From Tridacna crocea (Eukaryota; Mollusca; Bivalvia; Cardiida; Cardiidae): a DNA stretch of 64,000 bases. Shown piece after piece: positions 54,320 to 63,541 of this stretch (the stretch's first letter is position 1; each line of letters opens with the position of its first letter). Under the pieces are notes generated by a model. It did no database searches, was not told the DNA's origin, and saw only the letters and a program-made list of their open reading frames with translations. The stretch covers positions 25,930,427 through 25,994,426 of the forward strand of contig OX031065.1 of NCBI GenBank assembly GCA_943736015.1. The letters run 5' to 3'. A program made the translations under genes and the position numbers.

Positions 54320-54491
54320 TCCTTCATTACACAGTCCCAACTTTCAATGACCCTGAGAAAGAAGCCTTTTGAAAACATATTGGGAATAGGAGAAAATGCG
54401 GGTAACCAGCATTTTCTCCTTCTCCCACAATGTTTTCTAAAGGGTTCTTTTAAGGGTTGTCAAAAGTAGGGATCATGTGATAATGGGTGAA
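54316..54491. mobile_element. TH-A derivative with two short arms, near-complete palindrome
   Basis: Left TTAATCCTTCATTACACAGT, AATGACCCTGAGAAAGAAGC; right GGGTTCTTTTAAGGGTTGTC, GATCATGTGATAATGGGTGA. Both arms are short-arm type, so the 176 bp fold on themselves almost entirely. The long arm is absent. Confidence 0.78.
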
Positions 54492-54716
54492 CCCTTTCCC
54501 AAACAACAAAGTTTGGACTCTTCCAAAACAAAAAGAGTGTGCAGATGACAATTTTAGATTTTGAAAAAATGGCGGAAAATTCTCAAAAAGGGTAGAAAAC
54601 ACTGTGGGAAAAGGAGAAATTGCTCGTTACAAGCAATTTCTCCTTTTCCCACAGTGTTTTCAAAAGACTTTTACTGCAGACACGTAAAAACCAGGGCTTG
54701 TTTGGGAAAGGGTTAA
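54488..54716 (+). mobile_element. TH-C element, full copy
   Basis: TGAACCCTTTCCCAAACAAC start, tip ATTGCTCGTTACAAGCAAT, GTTTGGGAAAGGGTTAA end. A stray end GGGATTGTTTTGCAAAAG follows. Confidence 0.84.
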
Positions 54717-55052
54717 CCTTGGGATTGTTTTGCAAAAGAATATGCGATATAACACATCTTGATATCTGTAGATACAATGAAACCGACACCTTGACAAAAT
54801 AAGTATCAAGTACTCAGCTGTGAAATTATTTTGGTGTAGATTTTCATTCATTTTCTTAGATTTCATCTTCCTTATTTCTCTAAGGATTACATCAAGGTGC
54901 AGTGAGGGTTTGGACCAAACATAGATTGGCCATGCAGTTCAGGCATTTTGTGACCAGAATATTTCACAAATAGACAGACATTGAAGATGTATGAGCAGAC
55001 ACACTCTGTGCTGTCTCATCTTGTCTTTCTGGAAAACCTGAACTAAGTTGTG

Positions 55053-55274
55053 TTAAACCTTTGTCCAAATTGAAAGCAAATTTGCAGACAACAATTTATT
55101 GTGGTGACAAAATAAAGGTGACTGACATATTAAAATTTGGTAAGGGAATGGTAGAAAACACTGTGGGAAAAGGAGAAAATGCTGGTTACCAGCATTTTCT
55201 CCTTTTCCCACAGTTTTTTCGAAGGCTTGTCTTTCAGGGTCGTTACTAGTTGGGATTGTGTGGTAAAGAGTTAA
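55053..55274 (+). mobile_element. TH-A element, joined to next
   Basis: TTAAACCTTTGTCCAAATTG start with part of the long arm deleted; perfect hairpin; shares TTAA 55271-55274. Confidence 0.8.
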
Positions 55275-55436
55275 CTCTTTACCACACAAGAAAATTTTAG
55301 ACTGGCCTAAATTAAAGGCTTTTACAGATGGCTTTATAAATGTGACTGAAAAATTGAAATTTGGTTTGGGAAGGATAGAAAACATTGTGGAAAAAGGATT
55401 TCAAAAGATTTTCAAAAGGTCTTTTTCTCAGGACAC
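55271..55436 (+). mobile_element. TH-A element, hairpin deleted
   Basis: TTAACTCTTTACCACACAAG start, intact long arm, then GAAAACATTGTGGAAAAAGG followed at once by short-arm remains. Confidence 0.7.
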
Positions 55437-55472
55437 TAATGCATGTCAAGTATAGACTAGCAATGACTGAAA

Positions 55473-55878
55473 CATCTTCGCAAGCCAAGGCTGACGATTT
55501 ACTACGCTACTCTACCCTTGGCGGATCGAGCTTGATTTTTAAATTCCGGGGCACGATATGCTTTTTCATTGGATGCAGCCAGCTCTAACTGCAACGAATG
55601 AAATGGCTCGTAGCATTTCATCTTTGATAAAAACAGAATAAGGTCGCTACCTTTCGAATAGAAGTTAAACATGGAAACCCACGTGGATGTCTGCTAATCG
55701 CTTCATGTGTATTCGTAAGCGGTTTGTAAAAGGATATTTCATTGGCTTTTAGAAATATGATGCAAAGGGGGGTAGTAACCAGCATCCAATAGAGGGCGCA
55801 TAGCAGGAATCTCGAAATCAGGCTGAATCAGCCAAGGTAAGATCCACATTGTGATCGTAACCTTGGCTCGCAAAGATG
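55473..55878. mobile_element. 406-bp inverted-repeat element with 9-bp target duplication
   Basis: Ends CATCTTCGCAAGCCAAGG and CCTTGGCTCGCAAAGATG are inverted repeats with two mismatches. TGACTGAAA flanks it at 55464-55472 and 55879-55887. The interior is CpG-richer than its surroundings and may hold captured host sequence. A 9-bp duplication fits Mutator-like elements. No transposase. Confidence 0.83.
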
Positions 55879-56017
55879 TGACTGAAAGTAATTGAAATAG
55901 TATAGTACGACTGTGAATGTTCAATGGTATGCAGTATTTACAAGCAAATGGTTTAAACTTAGGAAAAGGTGTAGAAATGTTGTCCTTGTAAAGAATTAGA
56001 TTGGAATGCAGAAATGT

Positions 56018-56308
56018 TTAACCCTTTACCAAACAACAAAATTTTAGACTAGTTCAAATTGAAAGCATTTGCAGACATGATAAAAGTCACTGAAATTTTG
56101 AAATTTGTATTGGGAAGGATAGAAAACATTGTGGGAAAAAGAGAAAATCCTAAATTTGCAATTTGAAATTTGTGTTGGGAAGGATAGAAAACATTGTGGG
56201 AAAAGGAGAAGATGCTGGTAACCAGCATTTTCCCCTTTTCCTACAATGTTTTCAAAAGGTTTCTGTCTCGGGGTTGTTAAAAGTTGGGATTGTGTGGTAA
56301 AGGGTTAA
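56018..56308 (+). mobile_element. TH-A element with internal tandem duplication
   Basis: TTAACCCTTTACCAAACAAC start. The segment TTGAAATTTGTATTGGGAAG to GTGGGAAAAAGAG is repeated (about 60 bp later with GTGTTGGGAAGG), lengthening the copy to 291 bp. Hairpin formed by the second repeat. Confidence 0.82.
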
Positions 56309-56426
56309 GAAAAGGAAAAACCCATGTTTTAAACGAAAAGGTTGTGTCTACTCACTATAATCTGTATATGAAGAAGAAACCATTTCACCACAGGTAGCCT
56401 GTGAAAAATGTAAAAAATCGATTTAT

Positions 56427-56661
56427 TTAACTCTAAACCAAAATTTGATAACAAAATTTAGTTTTGTCCAATTTGAAAGCACTTGCTGATGAAAAATGTG
56501 GCTCAAAAGATGAAAGAAGAAGTCGATCTTTGAAAGGGTAGAAAATTCATATGGAAAAGAGAAAATGGTGGTTATAGGTTTTTTTCCCACTGCTTACATT
56601 GCTTCCAAAGGCTTCTTCCTTAAAGTCGCTGATAAAGGTTTTCATTTAGAAAAGGCTTTAA
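56427..56661 (+). mobile_element. TH-A element, diverged
   Basis: TTAACTCTAAACCAAAATTT start, AATTTGAAAGCACTTGCTG, worn hairpin, AAAAGGCTTTAA end. Confidence 0.62.
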
Positions 56662-56898
56662 GATGAATGAAATTCAAATAGAATAGAAAAGTGTGCTTGA
56701 AATGAATCTAATGAGTCATTAGTCCTATTTATAAGACTCTATGCATGTTATTTCACATTTTGACATTCATCGTGAACTTAACATGCAAAAGAAAAGTAAA
56801 ATGTGAAATGTCCGAAAAATAAATGTTGAAAGGCAAACAAGCATGTGTATGTCTAAATATTTGGACTAATGAGTCATATGAACAAAAGAAAATAGATT

Positions 56899-57382
56899 GG
56901 AGCTGTGCTCTGTGAAAAGGGGGCTTAAGGCATTTGCAAAAAGTATCCACCAAGTTCAGCCTCCACTGTCTGTGCAGGCTCACCTGGAACTTTTCCCTGT
57001 CGGTCAAGTTTCTCTCTGTTAACCCATTACCACACAAGAAAATTTTAGACTGGTCCAAATTAAAAGCATTTGCAGACGACAAAATAAAGGTGACTGAAAA
57101 ATTGAAATTTGTTCTGGGAAGGGTAGAAAACACTGTGGGAAAAGCAGAAAATGCTGGTTACCAGCATTTTCTCCTTTTCCCACAGTGTTTTCAAAAGGCT
57201 TTTTTCTCAGGGGCGTCAAAAGTAGGGACTGTGTGGTAATGGGTTAAGCGGCCAATCTACCTCATGATTAAGTCAATTTTTGAAAAAAGTGGCTCCTATC
57301 GATCCATTATTATTTGATAGCCTAGACTAGTATCATGTATAAAGCAGATTTATAAACCCGCATTTAGCTAGAACATGGCTCA
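56899..57382. mobile_element. Inverted-repeat element with GAGC..GCTC ends, interrupted by TH-A
   Basis: GGAGCTGTGCTCTGTGAAAA at the left and GCTAGAACATGGCTC at the right pair as in 33323-33558; CTGTCTGTGCAGGCTCACC inside. The TH-A copy at 57019 splits it. Confidence 0.62.
57019..57247 (+). mobile_element. TH-A element, full copy, nested
   Basis: TTAACCCATTACCACACAAG start, perfect hairpin, GTGTGGTAATGGGTTAA end; both termini carry the same CCCATTACCACAC variant. Confidence 0.87.
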
Positions 57383-57540
57383 TTTAAGATCAGTATGTGC
57401 CAGGAAAACTGGTGCCAGGAAAACTGGTTCCAACATACCTCATGAAATATTGGACAGGATAATTCATGATTTGGTTGTCAGAGCTCCAGATAGACGAAAT
57501 GATTTGGATTTCATAATTGAAAACATTACTTATTTTGCAC

Positions 57541-57617
57541 CAAACCTTATGATGTGGGTACTCATTAGAATTGTCTCATTGAGACGATTCTAATGAGTAC
57601 ACACATCGTAGGGTTTT
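57541..57617. repeat. Imperfect palindrome, about 38-bp arms
   Basis: GTACTCATTAGAATTGTCTC is mirrored by GAGACGATTCTAATGAGTAC with a three-base loop; weaker pairing continues outward (CAAACCTTATGATGTG with CACATCGTAGGGTTTTG). Confidence 0.75.
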
Positions 57618-57732
57618 GAAGAAAAATAATTGATTTTATTTTAGAATACAATTACTGGTACTCCCACTTATACGGAGCTCTGGTTGTACTTACTGCACAG
57701 TTTGATCTTGATGTACATTGTTGCTGTCAAGG

Positions 57733-58083
57733 CATTATCTCCCGCTAGATGGCATTCTATAAATACTCACCTTTCTAATTTGGGCATCCTGGGTACAAAA
57801 CCGAACCACTTTCCTATGTGACAACCGTTACTTTGAATTTCAAACTAAAATAAACGTTTACTCAATAAAACGCTACCTCGTGCAATTCATTCAGCTATGA
57901 TCAGCAGTTTAGAGAAATCTGAAGCTAAAGCAGGTCTCATTTCTCCTCAAACATATTATGAAAGCTATTTTCTACATTGCTACTTTATAGAGCGTAATAT
58001 TACAGTCAGCCTGCTTTCAGGGCTGGGGTACGTCATATAAGACAGGTCAAATCTTCGAAGAATATGACATGCGCAGATAACAG
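57733..58083 (-). repeat. ~350-bp repeat, inverted copy of 47279-47600
   Basis: ATTATCTCCCGCTAGATGGC to ATGACATGCGCAGATAA. The two copies, 10 kb apart, are inverted. Confidence 0.78.
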
Positions 58084-58192
58084 CCATCAAGGTGATGCTT
58101 CCTATGTGGGTTACTGTAAGATATGAGAATTGGTTGATTGCCCCATGACTCTGCTTGATTTGGGTGACAAGTCTCGAGCCATGACTTTGATT

Positions 58193-58423
58193 GTGAACCC
58201 TTTTGTATGTATACAATCAAGTTTTAATGACCTTGAAGCAAAAGCGTGTTGAAAACATTGTTGGAAAAGGCGGAAATGCAAGTAACCAGCGTTTTCTCCT
58301 TTTTCCACAATGTTTTCTTCCCTTCCTGTCACAAACTAGAATTTTTCAGTCACATTTATTTTGACGTCCGCAAAATGTTTTTGAATGTGGATGGTCTAAA
58401 ATTTTATTGTTTGGTGAAAAGTT
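58193..58423 (-). mobile_element. TH-A element
   Basis: TGAACCCTTTTGTATGTATA start, tip AATGCAAGTAACCAGCGTT, TTGTTTGGTGAAAAGTTA end. Confidence 0.7.
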
Positions 58424-58546
58424 ATATCGGAAGTAAAAAAAAATTGCATCAAGCGTTGTACTCTTTATGTTTGGTAAACAGCAACCTGACTGTATCATTG
58501 TGGTTTTTAGAGGAGATATCAATATAACACACTTTATTACTGCACA

Positions 58547-58770
58547 TTAACTCTTAACCAGACGGTTTAGACGGGTCCATATTGAAAGCACTTGCAGACG
58601 ACAAATAAAAGTAACTGAAAATTTGAAATGTTTTGTTTTGAAGGGTAGAAAACATTGTGGGAAAAGGAGAAAATGCTGGTTACCAGCATTTTCTCCTTTT
58701 CCTACAATGTTTTTAAAAGACTTCTTTCTCAAGGTCGTTTTAAAGCTGGGATTGTGTGGTAAAGAGTTAA
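58547..58770 (+). mobile_element. TH-A element
   Basis: TTAACTCTTAACCAGACGGT start, perfect hairpin tip, GTGTGGTAAAGAGTTAA end. Confidence 0.83.
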
Positions 58771-59176
58771 TGCAAATTTCTCAGGGAAGATTGTTTGAAT
58801 GCAGGCTCTGTTTACTTGTATGGAAAAAAAGAAAGATGGAAGTGTCAAAGACAAAATGTTTGAAACAGGCAGTTGTTCCTTTGTGGTCAATTTTCGCATG
58901 GGTGTGTGAAAGTGTTTGAGAATTAAAAGTTTTATTCACATGCTAATTGAATAAGTATTGCCCGGAAAGAATTACTCAGTAAGGATCCTATTGGAATGTT
59001 GGTGGCTGCAGTCGGTCACACTTCAGATTTGTGAAGGTAGCATTGTCCTCCTTTGATCTCGTTAGTCTGTCTTTGCACAGGTGATAGTATATTGTCGATT
59101 TACTTCCAAAACCCCGTAACTACAGCTTGTAACAAGCTTTAGTTGCGAGGTTTTTGAAGTAAACTGGCGATATACC
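58771..59176. other. Intergenic DNA with a small inverted repeat
   Basis: TTTACTTCCAAAACCCC at about 59099 and GAGGTTTTTGAAGTAAAC at about 59148 are inverted around GCTTGTAACAAGC; this may be a miniature fold-back of about 66 bp. Confidence 0.45.
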
Positions 59177-59408
59177 TTAACTCTTTACCAAACCACAAAT
59201 TTATAGACGGGCGGTTCAAATTGAAAGCATTTGCAGACAACAAAATAAAAGTTACTGAAAATTTGAAGTATGTTTTGTGAAGAGTAGAAAACATGGGAAA
59301 AGGAGAAAATGCTGGTTACCAGCATTTTCTCCTTTTCCCTGAATGTTTTCTAAAGGCTTGAACTTTCTCAGGGTCATCAAAAGTAGGGATTGTGTAGTTA
59401 TGGGTTAA
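59177..59408 (+). mobile_element. TH-A element, full copy
   Basis: TTAACTCTTTACCAAACCAC start, perfect hairpin tip, GTGTAGTTATGGGTTAA end. Confidence 0.84.
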
Positions 59409-59487
59409 ACCTATAATAAGTAAGGAAAGGTCATGAGGATGTGACTGTATACTCTTAGCTTGGGAGAAATTTAAAAAAAAAAACATC

Positions 59488-59555
59488 GGATTTGAACCCA
59501 TGACCTCAAAAATAGTTGTCTACGACTTTACCAACTGAGCTATTGGGACTACTGA
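59488..59555 (-). repeat. tRNA-like SINE head
   Basis: Minus strand: AATAGCTCAGTTGGTAAAGT and GTCATGGGTTCAAATCCG match A and B boxes well, but the anticodon arm does not fold as a real tRNA. Confidence 0.6.
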
Positions 59556-59598
59556 TATTTTGACCTTGTAAAAAAATGTAGTTATCTGTTGTTGTGCA

Positions 59599-59820
59599 TT
59601 AACCCACACAATGGCGACTTTTAACGACCCTGAGAAGAATCCTTCTGAAAACATTGTGGGAAAAGGAGAAAATGCTGCAAACCAGATTTTTCTTCTTTTC
59701 CTACAATGTTTTCTACCCTTCCAACCACAAATTTCAATTTTTCAACCACATTTATTTTGTCATCTGCAAATGCTTTAAATTTGGACTGGTCTAAAATTTT
59801 GCTGTGTGCTAAAGGGTTAA
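59599..59820 (-). mobile_element. TH-A element
   Basis: TTAACCCACACAATGGCGAC start, tip AATGCTGCAAACCAGATTT, GTGTGCTAAAGGGTTAA end. Confidence 0.8.
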
Positions 59821-59922
59821 CTGCTTTACTGTTATCTATAAAAAGTCCTTATTTCTTTTTTAGTAAAAATATGTTATAATTCAGTAACAGCATGTTTTCT
59901 TTGTGTATTTCTATATTATACT

Positions 59923-60147
59923 TTAAAACCCAAATGACAAAACTTTAGATTTGTCCAGATTGAAAGCATTTCAAGATAACAAAATAAAAGTGACCCAAAA
60001 ATTGAAAGTTGCCTTCAGAAGAGTAGAAAACATTGTTTGAAAAGGAGAAAATACTGGTTACTAGCATTTTCTCCTTTTCCCACAATGTTTCTACAGGCTT
60101 CTCCCTCTGGGTTGTAAAATCCAGGTATTGTTTAGTAAAAGGGTTAA
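59923..60147 (+). mobile_element. TH-A element
   Basis: TTAAAACCCAAATGACAAAA start, tip AATACTGGTTACTAGCATT, TTTAGTAAAAGGGTTAA end. Confidence 0.8.
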
Positions 60148-60224
60148 TTTTAAAACCATCATAACACATGATTGAATATTTGCAAAGAATTTAAAAAAAA
60201 AAAAGTCACTAAATGAAAACTGCT

Positions 60225-60446
60225 TTAACCCATTACCACACAATCCCTATTTTTGACGCCCCTGAGAAAGAAGCCTTTAGAAAACATTGTGGGAAAAGGA
60301 GAAAATGCTGGTAACCAGCATTTTCTCCTTTTCCCACAATATTTTCTACCCTTCACAAGACAAATTTCAATTTTTCAGTCACTTATATTTTGTCATCTGC
60401 AAATGCTTTTGATTTGGACAATCCTAAAATTTTGGTATTGAGTTAA
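60225..60446 (-). mobile_element. TH-A element, full copy
   Basis: TTAACCCATTACCACACAAT start, perfect hairpin, GGTATTGAGTTAA end. Confidence 0.85.
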
Positions 60447-60453
60447 AGTCCAT

Positions 60454-60659
60454 TTAACCCTTTTCTAAATGAAACTTTTTTGGTTACTCCAAATTGAAAT
60501 GATTTTCAGACAACTGAAAAATTGAAGTCTATTTTGGGAAGATTAGAAATCATTGTGAGAAAAAGAAACATTGATGGTTATCAGCCCATTTTCTATCTCG
60601 CACAATGATTTCAAGAGATTTCCAAGGGTCCTTTAACGTTGGAATTGTGATGGTTTATG
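60454..60659 (+). mobile_element. TH-A element, diverged
   Basis: TTAACCCTTTTCTAAATGAA start, ATTGAAATGATTTTCAGAC, worn hairpin (TTGATGGTTATCAGCCCA), right end lost. Confidence 0.62.
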
Positions 60660-61109
60660 ATTTCTATGATTGGTAACAACATAGAATAGAATGCAGTTGA
60701 TTAAAACTACTGTGATTTGTTTGTTCATGCACAGTGCATGAATCAGGCAGCCTCACAAAGATTTACTGGTCTGTGGAAAACCAATTTGTGTGTTTTATTG
60801 TAATTGATATGGTGAATAGGAAACTCATCATTTACTCTTTACTCTATAAGTTGATATTTTTGCAACATGGAAATTTTTGTGATTTCATGAATTTGAAAAA
60901 TTTGCAGACTCTTCTGTTTATGTATTTTACCACAATAATACTTATAAATAATGAGTGTCTTCGATTCACAAACATTTCTGTATGCAAAATGTCTGTAATC
61001 GGTAATTTGCAATTTTTCAATTCACATATAAATCCACATAATATATCCACATACACTGCTACATTGTATATGACAAAATCTGCTCTTCTCTGATTGGTGG
61101 CAGTTGACA
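60660..61109. other. Upstream of Piezo exon 1, nothing recognised
   Basis: Overlapping frames on both strands at 60734-61110 have no family features and AT-rich codon use. Confidence 0.4.
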
Positions 61110-61235
61110 TTAAATGTGGCTCAAATGATGGAATTTGTCTTGAATAGTATTGAAAACACTTTTGGAAAAGGAGAAAATGATGGTAACCAGCATTTTCTCT
61201 TTTTCCTGCAATGTTTTCAAAGGTATCTTTCCTGA
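61110..61235 (+). mobile_element. TH-A fragment just upstream of Piezo exon 1
   Basis: GGCTCAAATGATGGAATTTG, tip AATGATGGTAACCAGCATT, ATGTTTTCAAAGGTATC. It ends about 55 bp before the proposed exon. Confidence 0.6.
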
Positions 61236-61289
61236 ATGTATCTTATTGCAAACTTCAGTTTTTACATGGTTTTATTTTTACAATTTCAG

Positions 61290-61341
61290 ATAGAATGTTA
61301 ATCCCATGACAGTAGTGAGAAGATTTGAGTGAGGAAGCAAG
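61290..61341 (+). promoter_or_regulatory. Piezo 5' UTR with two short upstream reading frames
   Basis: Between the acceptor at 61289 and the Piezo start there are two ATGs: 61295-61309 encodes MLIP then stop, and 61306-61332 encodes an eight-residue peptide then stop. Both end before the main start, so they could dampen translation. This holds only if the exon starts where proposed. Confidence 0.45.
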
Positions 61342-61414
61342 ATGGCAACCCGTGTTGTACGGCTTGTGTGTTACACATTGTATCGGGTGTTACTGCCAGT
61401 GGTGTTACTTGTCT
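61342..61414 (+). CDS. PIEZO: Piezo coding exon 1
   Basis: ATG at 61342, 24 codons plus one base, donor GTATGT at 61415. The exon probably begins at 61290, after TTTACAATTTCAG, so there is 52 bp of 5' UTR in it and a further non-coding exon upstream. Confidence 0.86.
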
Positions 61415-62930
61415 GTATGTATCATATTGACATGATTTTTGCTCTTGATTTAACTTTCTATCATCTTAAACTAATCATTATCAAATATTGAAAATCAATA
61501 GAATTAAGGTTTATTTTCATTAATTTATACAAAAAAATTGTCAAAAAGAGGAGTCATGCTATGTTCGTTAAAACTCTACTTTGTGTAGTAAAAGGTTCAG
61601 ACTTCATTTTTATATACCCCCACAAGGTAGTGGAGGGGGGTATACTGGAATCACCATGGTTGTCTCTCTGTTTGTCTGTCTGTCTGTCTGTCTGTCCGTC
61701 CGTCCGTTCGTAGACACAATTTGTGTCTGGAGCAATACTCCTACAGTTTTTGCACTCAGTGAACTCAAATTTACACACAAGAAGTTGTGCATGTGCAATT
61801 TTCATGACCCTGCTGGGATTTGTCATGGAATTATCTACCCTTGAGCTTTTTTCAACTCTTTTATACTAAACCATTCTGCATTCTGTAACAAAGACCTGTG
61901 TTTGTGACAAGGAACTGGTGGGGGGGGGGGGGGTTATAGTCACTTTTAGTTATAGCTTTAGTTATTGCCAAGTCCAAAAGCTTGATCAGTAAGATACAGG
62001 GCTCGAAACCCAAAGGCCACTGGTTTGATTCCCATCCTTGGCCAAATTCATTCAGAAGATTGATGATAGTTACTGTGATGTGAGAGGCTTTGTTACTCCC
62101 TAACTGCAAGACATTGTTTCATCAATATTTATGAAAAAGGAGTGAGTGGCTTGGAAAGAATGTAGTGTTGTACTGGTAAATGAAACTTAACCCATTACCA
62201 CACAGTCTGTACTTTTGATGACCCTGAGAAAGAAGCCTTTAGAAAACAAAGTGGGAAAAGGAGGAGAAAATGCTGGTTACCAGCATTTTCTCCATTTCCC
62301 ACAATGTTTTCTACCCTTCACAAAACAAATTTCAAATTTTCAGTGACTTTTATTTTGTTGTCTGCAAATGCTTTTGATTTGGACAAGCCAAAAATTTTGT
62401 CGTTTTGTAAAGATTTAAGTTAAGCATGGTGCACTGGTAGATACAATGTTACGGAAATAATGTTGAAAAAGGCCAAACAAAGAGAAAAAAAATACCAGAT
62501 TTATCCAATTCTATTTTGTTCTCTATTTAACAATGATAGTGTCCTGTCTGACTGCCTATTGCACAAATTAACCCTTTCCCAAACGACAAATTTTAGACTC
62601 TTCCAAATTGAAAGAGTTTGCAGACGACAACTTTAACTTTCATAACAATGGCAGAAAATTATCTGAAGGGGCAGAAAACACTGTGAGAAAAGGAGAAATT
62701 GCTCGTTACGAGCAATTTCTCCTTTTCCCACAGTGTTCTCTAAAGGCTTGTACTGCAGACACGTAAAAACAAGGGTTTGTTGGGGAAAGGGTTAAGCATA
62801 TTGCATATCAATTTTTTACCTTTTTTTTTTTCAGGTGCTGCAGTGAGATTCAATGCTCTCTCGTTCTTGTATACCATATTTCTTCTCCTGAATCCATTAC
62901 TGAGTTCGCCAACACCTGCTACAATTAGAG
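61342..62930 (+). CDS. PIEZO: Piezo mechanosensitive ion channel, first two coding exons (gene continues beyond window)
   Basis: Joined 61342-61414 and 62835-62930 encode the first 56 residues plus one base. The exon junction falls inside a Cys codon and restores LLVCAAVRFNALSFLY. Piezo proteins start with a short hydrophobic helix, then RF(S/N)-LS-(F/V)-Y and a leucine-rich second helix ending near a Pro-rich turn; the layout LLPVVLLVC, RFNALSFLYTIFLLL, PTPATIRG matches this N-terminus of vertebrate and fly Piezo as I remember it. Piezo forms trimeric, membrane-tension-gated cation channels of more than 2000 residues; only the first pair of transmembrane helices is here. The start ATG lies in AAGATGG. 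Donors are GTATGT and GTACCA. Exon 3 is not found before 64000. Confidence 0.87.
61612..61860 (+). repeat. TATACCCCCACAAGG repeat with (TGTC)n
   Basis: TATACCCCCACAAGGTAGTG, GGGGGGTATACTGGAATCAC, then (TGTC)n at 61672-61710 and TGCATGTGCAATTTTCATGA. It resembles the 3' part of the repeats at 31104 and 34950 in reverse. In Piezo intron 1. Confidence 0.6.
61950..62175 (+). repeat. tRNA-derived SINE
   Basis: AGTAAGATACAGGGCTCGAA, B box CACTGGTTTGATTCCC, and shared body GAGTGGCTTGGAAAGAATGT near the end. In Piezo intron 1. Confidence 0.6.
62187..62418 (-). mobile_element. TH-A element, full copy
   Basis: TTAACCCATTACCACACAGT start, perfect hairpin, GTCGTTTTGTAAAGATTTAA end. Confidence 0.84.
62568..62795 (+). 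mobile_element. TH-C element, full copy, directly before Piezo exon 2
   Basis: TTAACCCTTTCCCAAACGAC start, perfect tip ATTGCTCGTTACGAGCAAT, GTTGGGGAAAGGGTTAA end. Confidence 0.86.
62835..62930 (+). CDS. PIEZO: Piezo coding exon 2
   Basis: Acceptor with a T-run ending TTTCAG at 62834; donor GTACCA at 62931. It encodes the second N-terminal transmembrane helix. A TH-C hairpin element ends at 62795, only 39 bp before the exon, inside the region where the branch point should lie. Confidence 0.86.
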
Positions 62931-63007
62931 GTACCATATTTAACCAAATTAACGCCTAATCGGTCATTGTAGCACACCCTACTATATTACTTATTCCAGA
63001 GGCCCTA

Positions 63008-63277
63008 GCCGGCCCGGGTGGCTCAGTGGTGAGCGTGTCAGACTCATAACCTGGTGGTTGTGAGTTCAATACCTGGTTGAGGCAAACTTTCTTTCTGACA
63101 TATTTTTGCCTCTGACCTCTGCTGAAGCATGTGAGAAAAGTAGTTGGTGGCTTTGGAAAGAAAGTTGTGTTTGTACTGCTGTGAGAAACCCAGGAAACAC
63201 ATGTGCGTCACCGACGGCCATGATATGACCTTAGCTGTTAAATTGGCATTAAACCCCGATACAACCAACCAACCAGA
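63008..63277 (+). repeat. Full-length SINE derived from tRNA-Met
   Basis: Head GGGTGGCTCAGTGGTGAGCG (A box), CAGACTCATAACCTG with a CAT anticodon, GGTTGTGAGTTCAATACC (B box). Body has GGTGGCTTTGGAAAGAAAG. Tail ends GGCATTAAACCCC and (AACC)n. In Piezo intron 2. Confidence 0.78.
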
Positions 63278-63541
63278 GGCCCTAGGACAACCCCCTTTCA
63301 CACTTGTCCATACCTTAAAATAGATGACCTAAGTGACAAACTTCCAAACTCAGCATAGCTTCACCAAAACATTTCAAACACAGGCTGACAAAAATTATTG
63401 ATGACCGGTATTTTAATAATACAAAAAATTAAACCATCAACGTAATCCTAATTACTTCACAAAATGATATGAATAACAACAGACAGTCCTTCTATACAAA
63501 TTTGTAGTTTGGTCATTTGGTAAAGAGTTAAATGGTATGAG
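63278..63541 (+). other. Piezo intron 2, with one TH-A end scrap
   Basis: GGTCATTTGGTAAAGAGTTAA at about 63510-63530 is a lone TH-A terminus. Confidence 0.45.

Noticed and set aside
59488-59555. tRNA gene on the minus strand
   Set aside because: Box motifs fit, but no anticodon stem folds; best read as a SINE head.
61610-61826. Arg-Gln-Thr-Asp repeat frame
   Set aside because: Read-through of the (TGTC)n array at 61672-61710.
63008-63085. Functional tRNA-Met gene
   Set aside because: A and B boxes and the CAT anticodon are present, but the acceptor stem does not pair and it continues into a SINE body with an AACC tail.
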